Positions 1 to 6,478 of a stretch of 7,950 bases of DNA are shown one piece after another. The position numbers and the translations under genes were made by a program. The notes beneath the pieces are model-generated. The model ran no database searches. It was not told where the DNA came from and saw only the letters and a program-made list of their open reading frames with translations. The stretch spans positions 1 through 7,950 of the forward strand of contig PWZK01000281.1 in assembly GCA_003567495.1 (NCBI GenBank), written 5' to 3'. Every line of letters starts with the position of its first letter. Position 1 is the stretch's first letter. The stretch is from Candidatus Brocadiaceae bacterium (GTDB lineage: Bacteria; Planctomycetota; Brocadiia; SM23-32).

Positions 1-44
1 CGGGCTATGAATCAGACGGCCCTTCGGGCCTGACGGCAAATGCT
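1..44 (+). repeat. Partial copy of the three-hairpin repeat element, cut by the window edge
   Basis: The first bases align with the distal part of the elements at 7634-7928. GGCT is followed by an A/T-rich spacer, then GACG, a five-base stem, a three-base loop, the other stem arm and TGA. Here the stem is GGCCC (18-22), loop TTC, GGGCC (26-30). In the right-hand copy it is GCGCC, loop GTT, GGCGC. The changed bases are compensated, so pairing is kept. The large first hairpin of the element would lie to the left of base 1, so only the tail is visible. The hairpin lies about 85 bp after the cysS stop. On the minus strand no T-run follows it, so it is not a classical intrinsic terminator, though it could protect an mRNA 3' end. 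The homology call is by eye over about 31 columns and remains moderately uncertain. Confidence 0.55.
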
Positions 45-59
45 GCTACGCGACTCTCT

Positions 60-71
60 GTCGTTGCCGTT
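60..71 (+). repeat. 12-bp motif GTCGTTGCCGTT, left copy
   Basis: This motif is identical to the reverse complement of 7577-7588. In both places it lies on the outer side of the second hairpin of the repeat element and in the same orientation relative to it. It is about 30 bp from that hairpin here and about 60 bp at the right end. CTC occurs just before it in both cases. It may mark an element boundary or be part of the common intergenic sequence of this genome. Function is unknown. Confidence 0.5.
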
Positions 72-79
72 TGTCGTTG

Positions 80-114
80 ATTCCTCATTCCTAATTTCTA
101 ATTCCTAATTCCTC
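80..114 (+). repeat. Tandem heptamer array, ATTCCTM x5
   Basis: Five consecutive 7-bp units run without a gap: ATTCCTC, ATTCCTA, ATTTCTA, ATTCCTA, ATTCCTC. A degenerate sixth unit, ATTGCCG, extends to 121. The array reaches into the stop codon of cysS (TGA, minus strand, 113-115). Two further units with the same 12 bases occur at 6440-6451 between the TPR gene and proS. Heptameric tandem arrays of this kind are known in cyanobacteria as STRR sequences. Here only the pattern is seen, and no function can be assigned. Confidence 0.75.
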
Positions 115-1609
115 ATTGCCGTCCCGCCGTTTTCCACTGTGTTCCGTCCGAACCGTCCTTAAGCTCTATTCCAAGGTCGATTAGTCTGTGTCTTATATTG
201 TCGGCGAGCTCGAACCGGCCTTCATTGCGGAGTTCGTTGCGGGTTTCGATCAGGGCCTTGATAAGTTCTTTATTTGCCGGGCCTGCGCCGGAGGAGTCTT
301 TTTCGCCGGAGTCTCTAAGTATACCCATTACATCTTCGCCGAATTCGCAGAAAACTTTCTCAATGGCCTGCAGGGCCTGCGTGCCGGGATTCCCGCCGGA
401 GCTCAGTGTTTTGTTGACTTCGCGCGTATATTTATTCAATTCACCCAGCGCGCCTGCGGTGTTGAAATCTTCATTCATGGCCTCATAAAAGCCTTTCTGC
501 GCTTCGGAGACGATGTTTTTGACAGTATCGGGCACATCTTCGTTTTCCGCGTTTGCATCGGCATCCCGCAGTCGTTTGCGTAAGTCGTTATATGTTGATT
601 TGATACGGGCCAGTCCTTTCTCAGCGCCCTCCAGCGCCTGCGTGGAGAAGTCCAGCGGGCTGCGGTAGTGGCTGTTCAGGATAAAGTAGCGCAAAACGAG
701 CGGTTCGATTTTTCTTTTCAGCGGCGGCCTGCCGGCGAAGGCGTCTTTTAGCGTTATGAAATTTCCGAGGCTTTTTCCCATTTTCTGGCCTTCGACCGTA
801 ACCATATTGTTATGAATCCAGTAGCGAACGAACTGCTCGCCGGTAACACCCTCGGCCTGAGCAATTTCATCTTCGTGATGGGGGAAAGTATTTTCCAGCC
901 CGCCCCCGTGGATATCCAGGGTGGGGCCGAGGTATTTCAGCGCCATTGCAGAACATTCGAGATGCCAGCCCGGGAAGCCATGGCCCCAGGGACTGTTCCA
1001 TTTCATGATATGTCCACTCTCCGCACGTTTCCAGAGTGCAAAGTCGGCGGGGCTGCGTTTTTCTTCACGTTTTTCGACGCGTGTTTCGTCCATCAGATCG
1101 TCAGTGTTTCTGCCGCTTAGCTTGCCATAATCCGGGAAAGTGGAAATGTCGTAGTACACGTTGCCGTTTGTTTCGTATGCATGCCCGTTTTCTATAAGTT
1201 TCGATACCATTTCAATCTGTTCGGGTATATGCCCGGAAGCTCTCGGGCTTATATCGGGGCGCAGGAGGTTAAGCGCGTCCATATCCTCAAAATAACTCCG
1301 CGTATAAGTCTCGGCCACTTCCATGGGCTCGAGTCCGGCCTGTCGCGCTTTTTTAAGGATTTTATCTTCGCCTTCATCCGCATCGTCTGTCAGATGGCCG
1401 ACATCGGTAATGTTTTGCACGTAACGCACCCGGTAGCCCAGGTGGCGAAGATAGCGCACTATGACATCAAAGCTGACGTAACTTTTAGCATGCCCGATAT
1501 GGCTGTGCCCGTACACGGTGGGCCCGCAGACATAGACACCTGCAAAACCCTCACGCAGCGGCTTGAAAGTTTCCAATTTTTTTGTAAGACTGTTATTTAT
1601 TCTTAGCAT
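113..1609 (-). CDS. cysS: Cysteinyl-tRNA synthetase
   Basis: This class I aminoacyl-tRNA synthetase activates cysteine with ATP and charges tRNA-Cys in the cytoplasm. The product is 498 residues, against 461 in E. coli. The zinc ligands that recognise cysteine are all present: C28, C219, H244 and E248, spaced as C28/C209/H234/E238 of E. coli with a 10-residue shift. The HIGH motif is at 37-40. The second signature reads KMGKS (276-280) in place of KMSKS, a variant known in some bacterial CysRS lineages. The C-terminal half (about 320-498) is the helical and anticodon-binding part, and its last bases run into a heptamer repeat. ATG at 1609 is chosen because the protein then begins MLRINNSLT, like the family. 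An in-frame TTG at 1627 would add six residues. Neither start has a clear Shine-Dalgarno sequence. It is the last gene of the block, 52 bp after galE, and no T-tailed terminator follows. Confidence 0.97.
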   Translation of the reverse strand: MLRINNSLTKKLETFKPLREGFAGVYVCGPTVYGHSHIGHAKSYVSFDVIVRYLRHLGYRVRYVQNITDVGHLTDDADEGEDKILKKARQAGLEPMEVAETYTRSYFEDMDALNLLRPDISPRASGHIPEQIEMVSKLIENGHAYETNGNVYYDISTFPDYGKLSGRNTDDLMDETRVEKREEKRSPADFALWKRAESGHIMKWNSPWGHGFPGWHLECSAMALKYLGPTLDIHGGGLENTFPHHEDEIAQAEGVTGEQFVRYWIHNNMVTVEGQKMGKSLGNFITLKDAFAGRPPLKRKIEPLVLRYFILNSHYRSPLDFSTQALEGAEKGLARIKSTYNDLRKRLRDADANAENEDVPDTVKNIVSEAQKGFYEAMNEDFNTAGALGELNKYTREVNKTLSSGGNPGTQALQAIEKVFCEFGEDVMGILRDSGEKDSSGAGPANKELIKALIETRNELRNEGRFELADNIRHRLIDLGIELKDGSDGTQWKTAGRQ

Positions 1610-1661
1610 AATAATTATTCGACGCAAAAGAACTAATTCTTTTTCAAAAAAACTGGAACGG

Positions 1662-2642
1662 TCAGCTGAAACCGTTCGGGTGTTTGCTATGCCACTGCCA
1701 GGCCGTTTCGACGATCTGTTTTAGATCGGGGTAACGAGGCTCCCATCCCAGTTCCGTCATTACTTTTTGAGGGTCATTGACCAGGGCGGGGGGATCGCCG
1801 GGACGCCGCTCGCCGCTTTTAACCGTAATATCCCTTCCGCTGACCTCTCTGACGGTCTCTATAACCGCACGTACGGAATGACCGCGCCCCGTGCCGAGGT
1901 TGTAAATCAGGGGAGCGCGTTCATCCAGAGCTTCCAGCGCCATCACATGCGCAAGGGCCAGATCCTGCACATGGATATAGTCCCTTATGCACGTACCGTC
2001 GGGAGTCGGGTAGTCGTGGCCATAAATCTCGATAAACTCGCGTTGTCCCAGAGCGACCTGTATTACCAGAGGGATCAGATGTGTCTCGGGGTCGTGGTCT
2101 TCCCCGATCGAGCCGCCGGGCAGAGCGCCGGAAGCGTTGAAATACCTCAGCGATGCGTATTTCAGCCCATAGGCCGCAAAATAATCTGCGAGCATATCTT
2201 CAACCATTGCCTTGGTACGTCCGTAGGGGCTGATCGGGCGATGCGGGAAGTCTTCTGTTATGGGGGTTGCCATCGGCATGCCATAAATCGCACATGTGCT
2301 GCTGAACACAAACCTGTCAATGCCGCATTTTTTCAGCGCAGTAAGCAGATTCTGCGTTTTAACTACATTATTGTGATAATATTTGGCCGGCTCTCTTACA
2401 GATTCCCCTACATTTATACTTGCGGCAAAATGCATCACTGCATCCGCCCCCCAGTCGGTCAGAGTCCGGCTTACGGCCGGCACATCCGCTATGTCGAGCA
2501 CATGAAGGGGGACATCGCCTGCAGCCTCCGCGTGTCCGCCTGAAAGGTTGTCTATTACAATCACTTCATGTCCGTTTTCCAGCAATGCTACCAATGTGTG
2601 CGAACCGATATACCCGGCGCCGCCGCAAACAGCAACTTTCAT
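1662..2642 (-). CDS. galE: UDP-glucose 4-epimerase
   Basis: This is an extended short-chain dehydrogenase that interconverts UDP-glucose and UDP-galactose with tightly bound NAD+. It serves the Leloir pathway and supplies UDP-galactose for surface polysaccharides. It is a complete 326 residues (E. coli GalE has 338). The Rossmann glycine motif GGAGYIGSH is at 7-15 and the NAD-ribose aspartate motif DNLSGG at 31-36. The catalytic SST is at 114-116 with the YxxxK pair Y140/K144. The GalE-typical stretch TPDGTCIRDYIHVQDL lies at 213-228. The ATG at 2642 is well supported by GGGGAA at 2651-2656, eight bases upstream. It starts 41 bp after the lipoprotein gene and lies 52 bp before cysS, all in one direction. 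No other galactose gene is present, so a general sugar-nucleotide role is more likely than a dedicated galactose operon. Substrate range (UDP-Glc only, or also UDP-GlcNAc) cannot be read from the sequence. Confidence 0.95.
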   Translation of the reverse strand: MKVAVCGGAGYIGSHTLVALLENGHEVIVIDNLSGGHAEAAGDVPLHVLDIADVPAVSRTLTDWGADAVMHFAASINVGESVREPAKYYHNNVVKTQNLLTALKKCGIDRFVFSSTCAIYGMPMATPITEDFPHRPISPYGRTKAMVEDMLADYFAAYGLKYASLRYFNASGALPGGSIGEDHDPETHLIPLVIQVALGQREFIEIYGHDYPTPDGTCIRDYIHVQDLALAHVMALEALDERAPLIYNLGTGRGHSVRAVIETVREVSGRDITVKSGERRPGDPPALVNDPQKVMTELGWEPRYPDLKQIVETAWQWHSKHPNGFS

Positions 2643-2683
2643 CTTTTCGATTCCCCGTAAATATTTATTGAACTACGCTTGTT

Positions 2684-3589
2684 TTAAAACTCGAATATAG
2701 CGTCGTCAATTTCCTCATTGAGCACTACTCTACTCAGCCGCAGCCTGATCACGGTGCCCTCCAGCGGCGGGGGATACCATATCATAAACTCTGCGGGAAT
2801 ATGGACATCTCCGCTTCGGGAGGTTCTGACATCTTTTATCCAGGCCCGCGTCATAAGCGAACCATCACGCCGAAAGGCATCTAATTTTGTCAATTCCCGA
2901 TTTTTTCGGTCCATAACAAGACTGCTGTGGATCCGGGGGTATGGTCTGTCGCCGGATTCCACCTCAATGGAATCTATCGCCCATTGGGCGGGAAGTTCGA
3001 CAGGCTCAGCTTCATCACCGGCGGAAAACTCCCACCGGCCCGGATAAGCACGCAGAATTTGGGGACGCCTTGCGAGCAGGCCCTCGACATTAAACACCCG
3101 GGCTATTTCAACCGGGGTGAAGTGAATGCGATTTTCCACTTTAGACAGCTCGTCGTCGTAGTTTCCTGTATAGAAAAGGTCCATAACGGGCATAGCCACC
3201 TCATAATATTCTCCATCACCGATGATCCTGACGGCCTTTTCGCGGCGGTGAATAATATCCAGACGAACGGCGGCTTTTGGGACACCACCACTGATAAACT
3301 TTTTGACGGCCAGCCGTCCTTCGGAGAAATTCAGTTGCGGCGGCTCGCGTAAAAAAGGGCTTACTATCGCCACGTCCACATCCGCTTTGAGCGTTTGTAT
3401 CTTGCGGCTATTTTTGATCAAATCGCCAGTAAGAAAATCGAGATCATACTGTTCCAGTTTCGTGTGATCCGGCCCTACTCTGACGTCCCTATGGGGTTGT
3501 GCAGCACACCCGAAGAGCCCGGTAATTATCCCGACGGCAACAAAAATTGCGAGCCGTTTGTCGTTTATATAGACATTGTGCGGATGCAT
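2684..3589 (-). CDS. Predicted outer-membrane lipoprotein of unknown function
   Basis: This is a 301-residue exported lipoprotein. It has K11-R12, a hydrophobic stretch at 13-27 and a lipobox LFGC with the lipidated cysteine at 28. The next residues, Ala-Ala-Gln, carry no aspartate retention signal, so the outer membrane is the likely location. The mature part is rich in predicted beta strands: LKADVDVAIV (67-76), GRLAVKKFISGG (91-102), a centre with EYYEVAMPVMDLFYTG (127-142) and a C-terminal end RLRLSRVVLNEEIDDAIFEF (282-301). Closing a strand-rich domain with such a segment recalls the LolA/LolB half-barrel fold of lipoprotein carriers. That resemblance is inference only, and there is no family I can name with certainty. 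The start at 3589 is fixed by a strong GGGGAGG (3600-3606) ten bases upstream. The frame remains open to 3667 inside ndk, but those 26 codons lack lipoprotein character and a ribosome site. It lies 41 bp after ndk and 41 bp before galE. Confidence 0.85.
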   Translation of the reverse strand: MHPHNVYINDKRLAIFVAVGIITGLFGCAAQPHRDVRVGPDHTKLEQYDLDFLTGDLIKNSRKIQTLKADVDVAIVSPFLREPPQLNFSEGRLAVKKFISGGVPKAAVRLDIIHRREKAVRIIGDGEYYEVAMPVMDLFYTGNYDDELSKVENRIHFTPVEIARVFNVEGLLARRPQILRAYPGRWEFSAGDEAEPVELPAQWAIDSIEVESGDRPYPRIHSSLVMDRKNRELTKLDAFRRDGSLMTRAWIKDVRTSRSGDVHIPAEFMIWYPPPLEGTVIRLRLSRVVLNEEIDDAIFEF

Positions 3590-3599
3590 CTTTATGATA

Positions 3600-3606
3600 C
3601 CTCCCC
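3600..3606 (-). promoter_or_regulatory. Strong Shine-Dalgarno for the lipoprotein gene
   Basis: GGGGAGG on the minus strand, ten bases before the ATG at 3589. It decides between that start and the open frame that continues upstream into ndk, and it is the best ribosome site in the window. Confidence 0.8.
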
Positions 3607-3630
3607 GTGATAGAGTCAGAGCTTTATTTT

Positions 3631-4107
3631 TTATACGATGCCGGCGCCGTCGGTATCGTATATCCATTGTATATCTTCTCTGGAGTACGAAACAAGTTCT
3701 TCCGAACGGAAAAAACGCTTGATCTCATCCTCAGCGGTTTGAGTGCTGTCGCTGCCGTGTATGAGGTTAAACCTGTTGCTGAGGGAATAATCGCCTCTGA
3801 CAGTGCCCGAAGGGCTCTCACCCCCGAAAGTTTCTCCCAGCATGCTCCTAGCAACCTTAACGGCGTTCTTTCCTTCCAAAACCATGGCTATGCACGGCCC
3901 GCACGTGGTGTAGCGCACAAGCGGTTCAAAAAAGTCCTTGCCGGCATGGGCCGAGTAGTGGCGGCGCGCAAACTCCTCTGTAATATGTATGAGCTTCATC
4001 CCAACGATAAGAAAGCCTCTTTTTTCAAACCTGGAGATTATTTCACCTGCCAGGCGGCGCTGCAGAGCATCGGGTTTTAAAAAAACAAGGGTTCGTTCTA
4101 AATTCAT
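3631..4107 (-). CDS. ndk: Nucleoside diphosphate kinase
   Basis: This enzyme transfers the gamma phosphate of ATP to other (d)NDPs through a phospho-histidine, balancing NTP and dNTP pools in the cytoplasm. It has 158 residues, slightly longer than the usual 140-150. The family opening ERTLVFLKPDA carries the conserved lysine K11. The active-site signature NLIHGSD (114-120) contains the phosphorylated H117, and R104-G105-D106 lies just before it. The additional length is a C-terminal tail (about 136-158, ending YDTDGAGIV), which some bacterial NDKs have. ATG at 4107 is chosen for the family-typical N terminus and for GGAG at 4114-4117, six bases upstream. An in-frame extension to 4152 would overlap the preceding gene and lacks support. 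Only one base separates it from the DUF4416 stop, and its ribosome site lies inside that gene, so translation is probably coupled. Confidence 0.96.
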   Translation of the reverse strand: MNLERTLVFLKPDALQRRLAGEIISRFEKRGFLIVGMKLIHITEEFARRHYSAHAGKDFFEPLVRYTTCGPCIAMVLEGKNAVKVARSMLGETFGGESPSGTVRGDYSLSNRFNLIHGSDSTQTAEDEIKRFFRSEELVSYSREDIQWIYDTDGAGIV

Positions 4108-4108
4108 T

Positions 4109-4645
4109 TTAGTCTCCGTCTGTTTTAACGATGATTGACCTGACCATGGCAAAAAATTCCCTGTATTCTTTTGACCGGTAGTCCGGATAGGTCGTTTCCA
4201 GGGGCATAAAACCGTGTCCTTTCCACTGAAGCGTTATTTCGGCGAAAATACCGCTGTGCAGATAAACACGATGGGAATAGTCCTTGGTGGAAGCCAGCAC
4301 AAGCTTGCTCTGACAAACATATCCCGGGTCGAGGTTTACGGCTCTGCCATTTTTATTCCCGAAGTATTGTGAAATGTTTTTTTCCTGCATATTGGTGAAA
4401 ACTTTAATATCAGCGAGCCGGGCCGGGTCGATCGGGTTGCGAAAGCTGTAGATGCGACGCTTTAGGCCTGTTCCCATCTCCTCTTCGTAATAATCAGTGA
4501 AATCAAAATTCCAGGTTGCGCTTATCAGGTCAATCGGCCCGTATTCCTCCTGCATAACCATCTCCACCCTTTCAAACCGCGACTCTTCAGCGGCAAGCAC
4601 CGGACATACAAGTTTGGCGGGTTCAGGTTTTTTGTGCGAAATCAT
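4109..4645 (-). CDS. DUF4416 family protein
   Basis: This is a 178-residue soluble protein with no signal peptide or membrane segment. It matches what I know of the DUF4416 family along its full length: an opening PAKLVCPVLA (9-18), FDFTDYYEEEMG (47-58), a central IKVFTN (80-85), NLDPGYVCQSKLVLASTK (104-121), HRVYL (125-129) and TYPDYR (152-157). Molecular function is unknown. Conserved Asp, Tyr, His and Thr residues could form an active or binding site, but this is only a guess. ATG at 4645 matches the family start and has GGAA at 4655-4658, nine bases upstream, a modest ribosome site. The frame stays open a further 78 codons into proS, where the translation is arginine- and tryptophan-rich and not protein-like. 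It starts 31 bp after proS and ends one base before ndk, so it is tightly embedded in the operon. Confidence 0.88.
   Translation of the reverse strand: MISHKKPEPAKLVCPVLAAEESRFERVEMVMQEEYGPIDLISATWNFDFTDYYEEEMGTGLKRRIYSFRNPIDPARLADIKVFTNMQEKNISQYFGNKNGRAVNLDPGYVCQSKLVLASTKDYSHRVYLHSGIFAEITLQWKGHGFMPLETTYPDYRSKEYREFFAMVRSIIVKTDGD
4114..4117 (-). promoter_or_regulatory. ndk: ndk ribosome site overlapping the end of the DUF4416 gene
   Basis: GGAG lies six bases before the ndk ATG and inside the last codons of the DUF4416 gene, whose TAA is at 4109-4111. This arrangement implies that ribosomes ending DUF4416 reinitiate at ndk. Confidence 0.7.
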
Positions 4646-4676
4646 TATTCCAGATTCCGACTTGTCCGGGTTAGGG

Positions 4677-6392
4677 TCATGTATCCAACAATTTAAGCAC
4701 TTCAGACGCCAGTTCTTCTTCGGCCATATCCAGGCGCTCGGCGCTGCTGCGCACCTGCACTTCGAGAAGCCCATTTTTTTCATACCCTTTACCCACCACC
4801 ACCATGACCGGGAAACCAACGAGCTCGGCGTCCTTAAATTTCGATCCCGGCCTTTCATCCCTGTCGTCCAGAATAACATCTATTCCGTTTTCCTGCAGGT
4901 TGTTGCAGGCCCGGCGGGCAGCATTCATAAGCTCCGGGCTGTCGGTATCAAGGCAAAGTACCGCCACCTGGAATGGCGCTATTTCGAAAGGCCAGACTAT
5001 ACCTTTTTCATCCGCAAACGTTTCCACCGCGGCGGCTGCGATACGATTTATTCCAATCCCGTAGCATCCCATGATATAAGGTTTTTTGCCGCCGTCTGCG
5101 GCCGGAAAACCGGCGCCAAGCGCGTCGCTGTATTTTGTCCCGAGCTGGAACAGATGACCAACCTCGATACCATGATGAAGCGTCATAGGGCGGGTGCATT
5201 CCGGGCAAGGGTCCGAATCCCGGGCCACACGCAGGTCTGTTATTTTCGACGGTCTGAAATCGCGCCCGGGAATTACACCACGGAGGTGAAAATCCGCTTT
5301 ATTCGCACCCGTAATTCCATCTTCAATCTGCATAACTGCCTTATCTGCTATAATATCCACGCTACCGCTCAACCCGACCGGCCCGGCAAAACCTACCGGA
5401 GCGGAGGTGACTTTCTCGATAAACCCGGCATCGGCGGCCACCGGATTTTCCCCTTCCAGGGCACGCAACAATTTATTCTCATTCAGTTCGTGGTCTCCGC
5501 GCAGCAACACCGCAACGGCGCGCCCACCCACTTCATAGAGCAGGGTTTTTATCATTCTTTCAGGGGCGGCGTTCAAAAACCTGCTCACCTCCTCGATCGT
5601 CCGCGCTCCGGGCGTCGCCACTTCATCGGGGCCCGAATTTGCTTCATCTGCTGCCGGCGGGGGCTCCTGCGGGCCGGCTATGTTCGCTTTCTCCACGTTT
5701 GCGGCGTAACCGCACGAATTGCACCGCACGTATTTATCGTCGCCGATATCGCTCTGAACCATAAACTCCTGCGACCGGGAGCCGCCCATCGCACCGGACT
5801 CCGCTTCGACTATAACGTAATCGAGCCCGCAGCGATCAAATATACGACAGTAAGCATCGTACATCGCTTGATAACTTTTTTCGAGCCCGGCAAGATCCGT
5901 GTCAAAACTATAGGCATCTTTCATCAAAAACTCACGCGTTCTCAGCACCCCGAAACGCGGCCTCACTTCATCCCTGAATTTTGTCTGCACCTGATACAGG
6001 GTAAGAGGAAGCTGTTTGTAGCTGTCTACATTGTCTCTGACAAGAGTAGTAACGACCTCTTCATGCGTGGGAGCAAGCACGCCTTTTCGGTTATGTCTGT
6101 CTGTAAACCGAATAACGTCGCTGCCGAACGCTTCCAGTCTTCCGCTTTCCTTGAGCAATTCCGCCGGCCAGAGAGCGGGCATAAGTATCTCTACGGCCCC
6201 CGCCCGGTTCATCTCTTCCCGCACTATTGAAGTTATTTTGTTTATTATTCTATAACCGGCAGGCAGGTAACTATAAGTCCCGCTGCCGAGCTTGCGTATC
6301 AGTCCGGCCCTGAGCATAAGCACGTGGCTTAAAGCCTCGGCCTCGGCCGGCACCTCCTTCAGTGTGGGGATCAGAGTTTTGCTCCAAAGCAT
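4677..6392 (-). CDS. proS: Prolyl-tRNA synthetase, bacterial type with editing insertion
   Basis: This class II synthetase charges tRNA-Pro with proline in the cytoplasm and hydrolyses mischarged Ala-tRNA-Pro. With ATG at 6392 it has 571 residues, matching E. coli ProRS (572). The N terminus is typical (MLWSKTLIPTLKEVP). Motif 2 is at 146-163 (RFGVLRTREFLMKDAYSF) and motif 3 at 442-450 (GCYGIGINR). Between them, at about 235-390, lies the YbaK-like INS editing domain with the conserved lysine K282. Two Cys pairs, CNSC (224-227) and CPEC (396-399), flank that domain and could form a zinc knuckle, as in many non-enteric ProRS. The anticodon-binding domain runs from about 470 to the end, with DDRDERPGSKFKDAE at 509-523. 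AAAAAAGG lies 11 bases before the ATG. An in-frame GTG at 6437 with GAGGA four bases upstream would add 15 residues that the family lacks. It follows the TPR gene and precedes DUF4416 by 31 bp. Confidence 0.96.
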   Translation of the reverse strand: MLWSKTLIPTLKEVPAEAEALSHVLMLRAGLIRKLGSGTYSYLPAGYRIINKITSIVREEMNRAGAVEILMPALWPAELLKESGRLEAFGSDVIRFTDRHNRKGVLAPTHEEVVTTLVRDNVDSYKQLPLTLYQVQTKFRDEVRPRFGVLRTREFLMKDAYSFDTDLAGLEKSYQAMYDAYCRIFDRCGLDYVIVEAESGAMGGSRSQEFMVQSDIGDDKYVRCNSCGYAANVEKANIAGPQEPPPAADEANSGPDEVATPGARTIEEVSRFLNAAPERMIKTLLYEVGGRAVAVLLRGDHELNENKLLRALEGENPVAADAGFIEKVTSAPVGFAGPVGLSGSVDIIADKAVMQIEDGITGANKADFHLRGVIPGRDFRPSKITDLRVARDSDPCPECTRPMTLHHGIEVGHLFQLGTKYSDALGAGFPAADGGKKPYIMGCYGIGINRIAAAAVETFADEKGIVWPFEIAPFQVAVLCLDTDSPELMNAARRACNNLQENGIDVILDDRDERPGSKFKDAELVGFPVMVVVGKGYEKNGLLEVQVRSSAERLDMAEEELASEVLKLLDT

Positions 6393-6439
6393 GTGTTCTA
6401 TAACCTTTTTTGTAAACTGTAACGGATTTTCATACACTC

Positions 6440-6451
6440 ATTCCTCATTCC
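6440..6451 (+). repeat. Second site of the ATTCCTC heptamer repeat
   Basis: ATTCCTCATTCC is identical to 80-91, the beginning of the heptamer array after cysS, and has the same orientation. It lies between the TPR stop (6479) and proS. Read on the minus strand it gives GAGGA, which could act as a ribosome site for the alternative GTG start of proS at 6437. Confidence 0.5.
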
Positions 6452-6478
6452 GGCTCGTCCGGGTCAGGCCCGGGAATA

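Noticed and set aside
12..33. Intrinsic terminator after cysS
   Set aside because: The GGCCC/GGGCC hairpin is sound, but no T-run follows on the minus strand and it lies about 85 bp past the stop. It fits the repeat element better.
1767..2543. 258-codon open frame on the plus strand
   Set aside because: It is antisense to galE, with no domain and no ribosome site. It results from the codon usage of the real gene.
2681..2690. Palindrome GTTTTAAAAC at the lipoprotein stop
   Set aside because: It is a short AT-rich palindrome overlapping a TAA codon, easily explained by chance.
3590..3667. N-terminal extension of the lipoprotein gene into ndk
   Set aside because: The extension is Arg/Lys-rich, would bury the signal peptide, and lacks a ribosome site, while the internal ATG has a strong one.
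4646..4879. N-terminal extension of the DUF4416 gene into proS
   Set aside because: The translation contains a run of tryptophans and basic residues in a region already coding for the ProRS C terminus. The family begins at the internal ATG.
4497..6230. 577-codon open frame on the plus strand
   Set aside because: It is antisense to proS, whose motifs are intact. The translation is rich in His, Arg, Phe and Cys without any recognisable domain, a typical shadow of a real gene.
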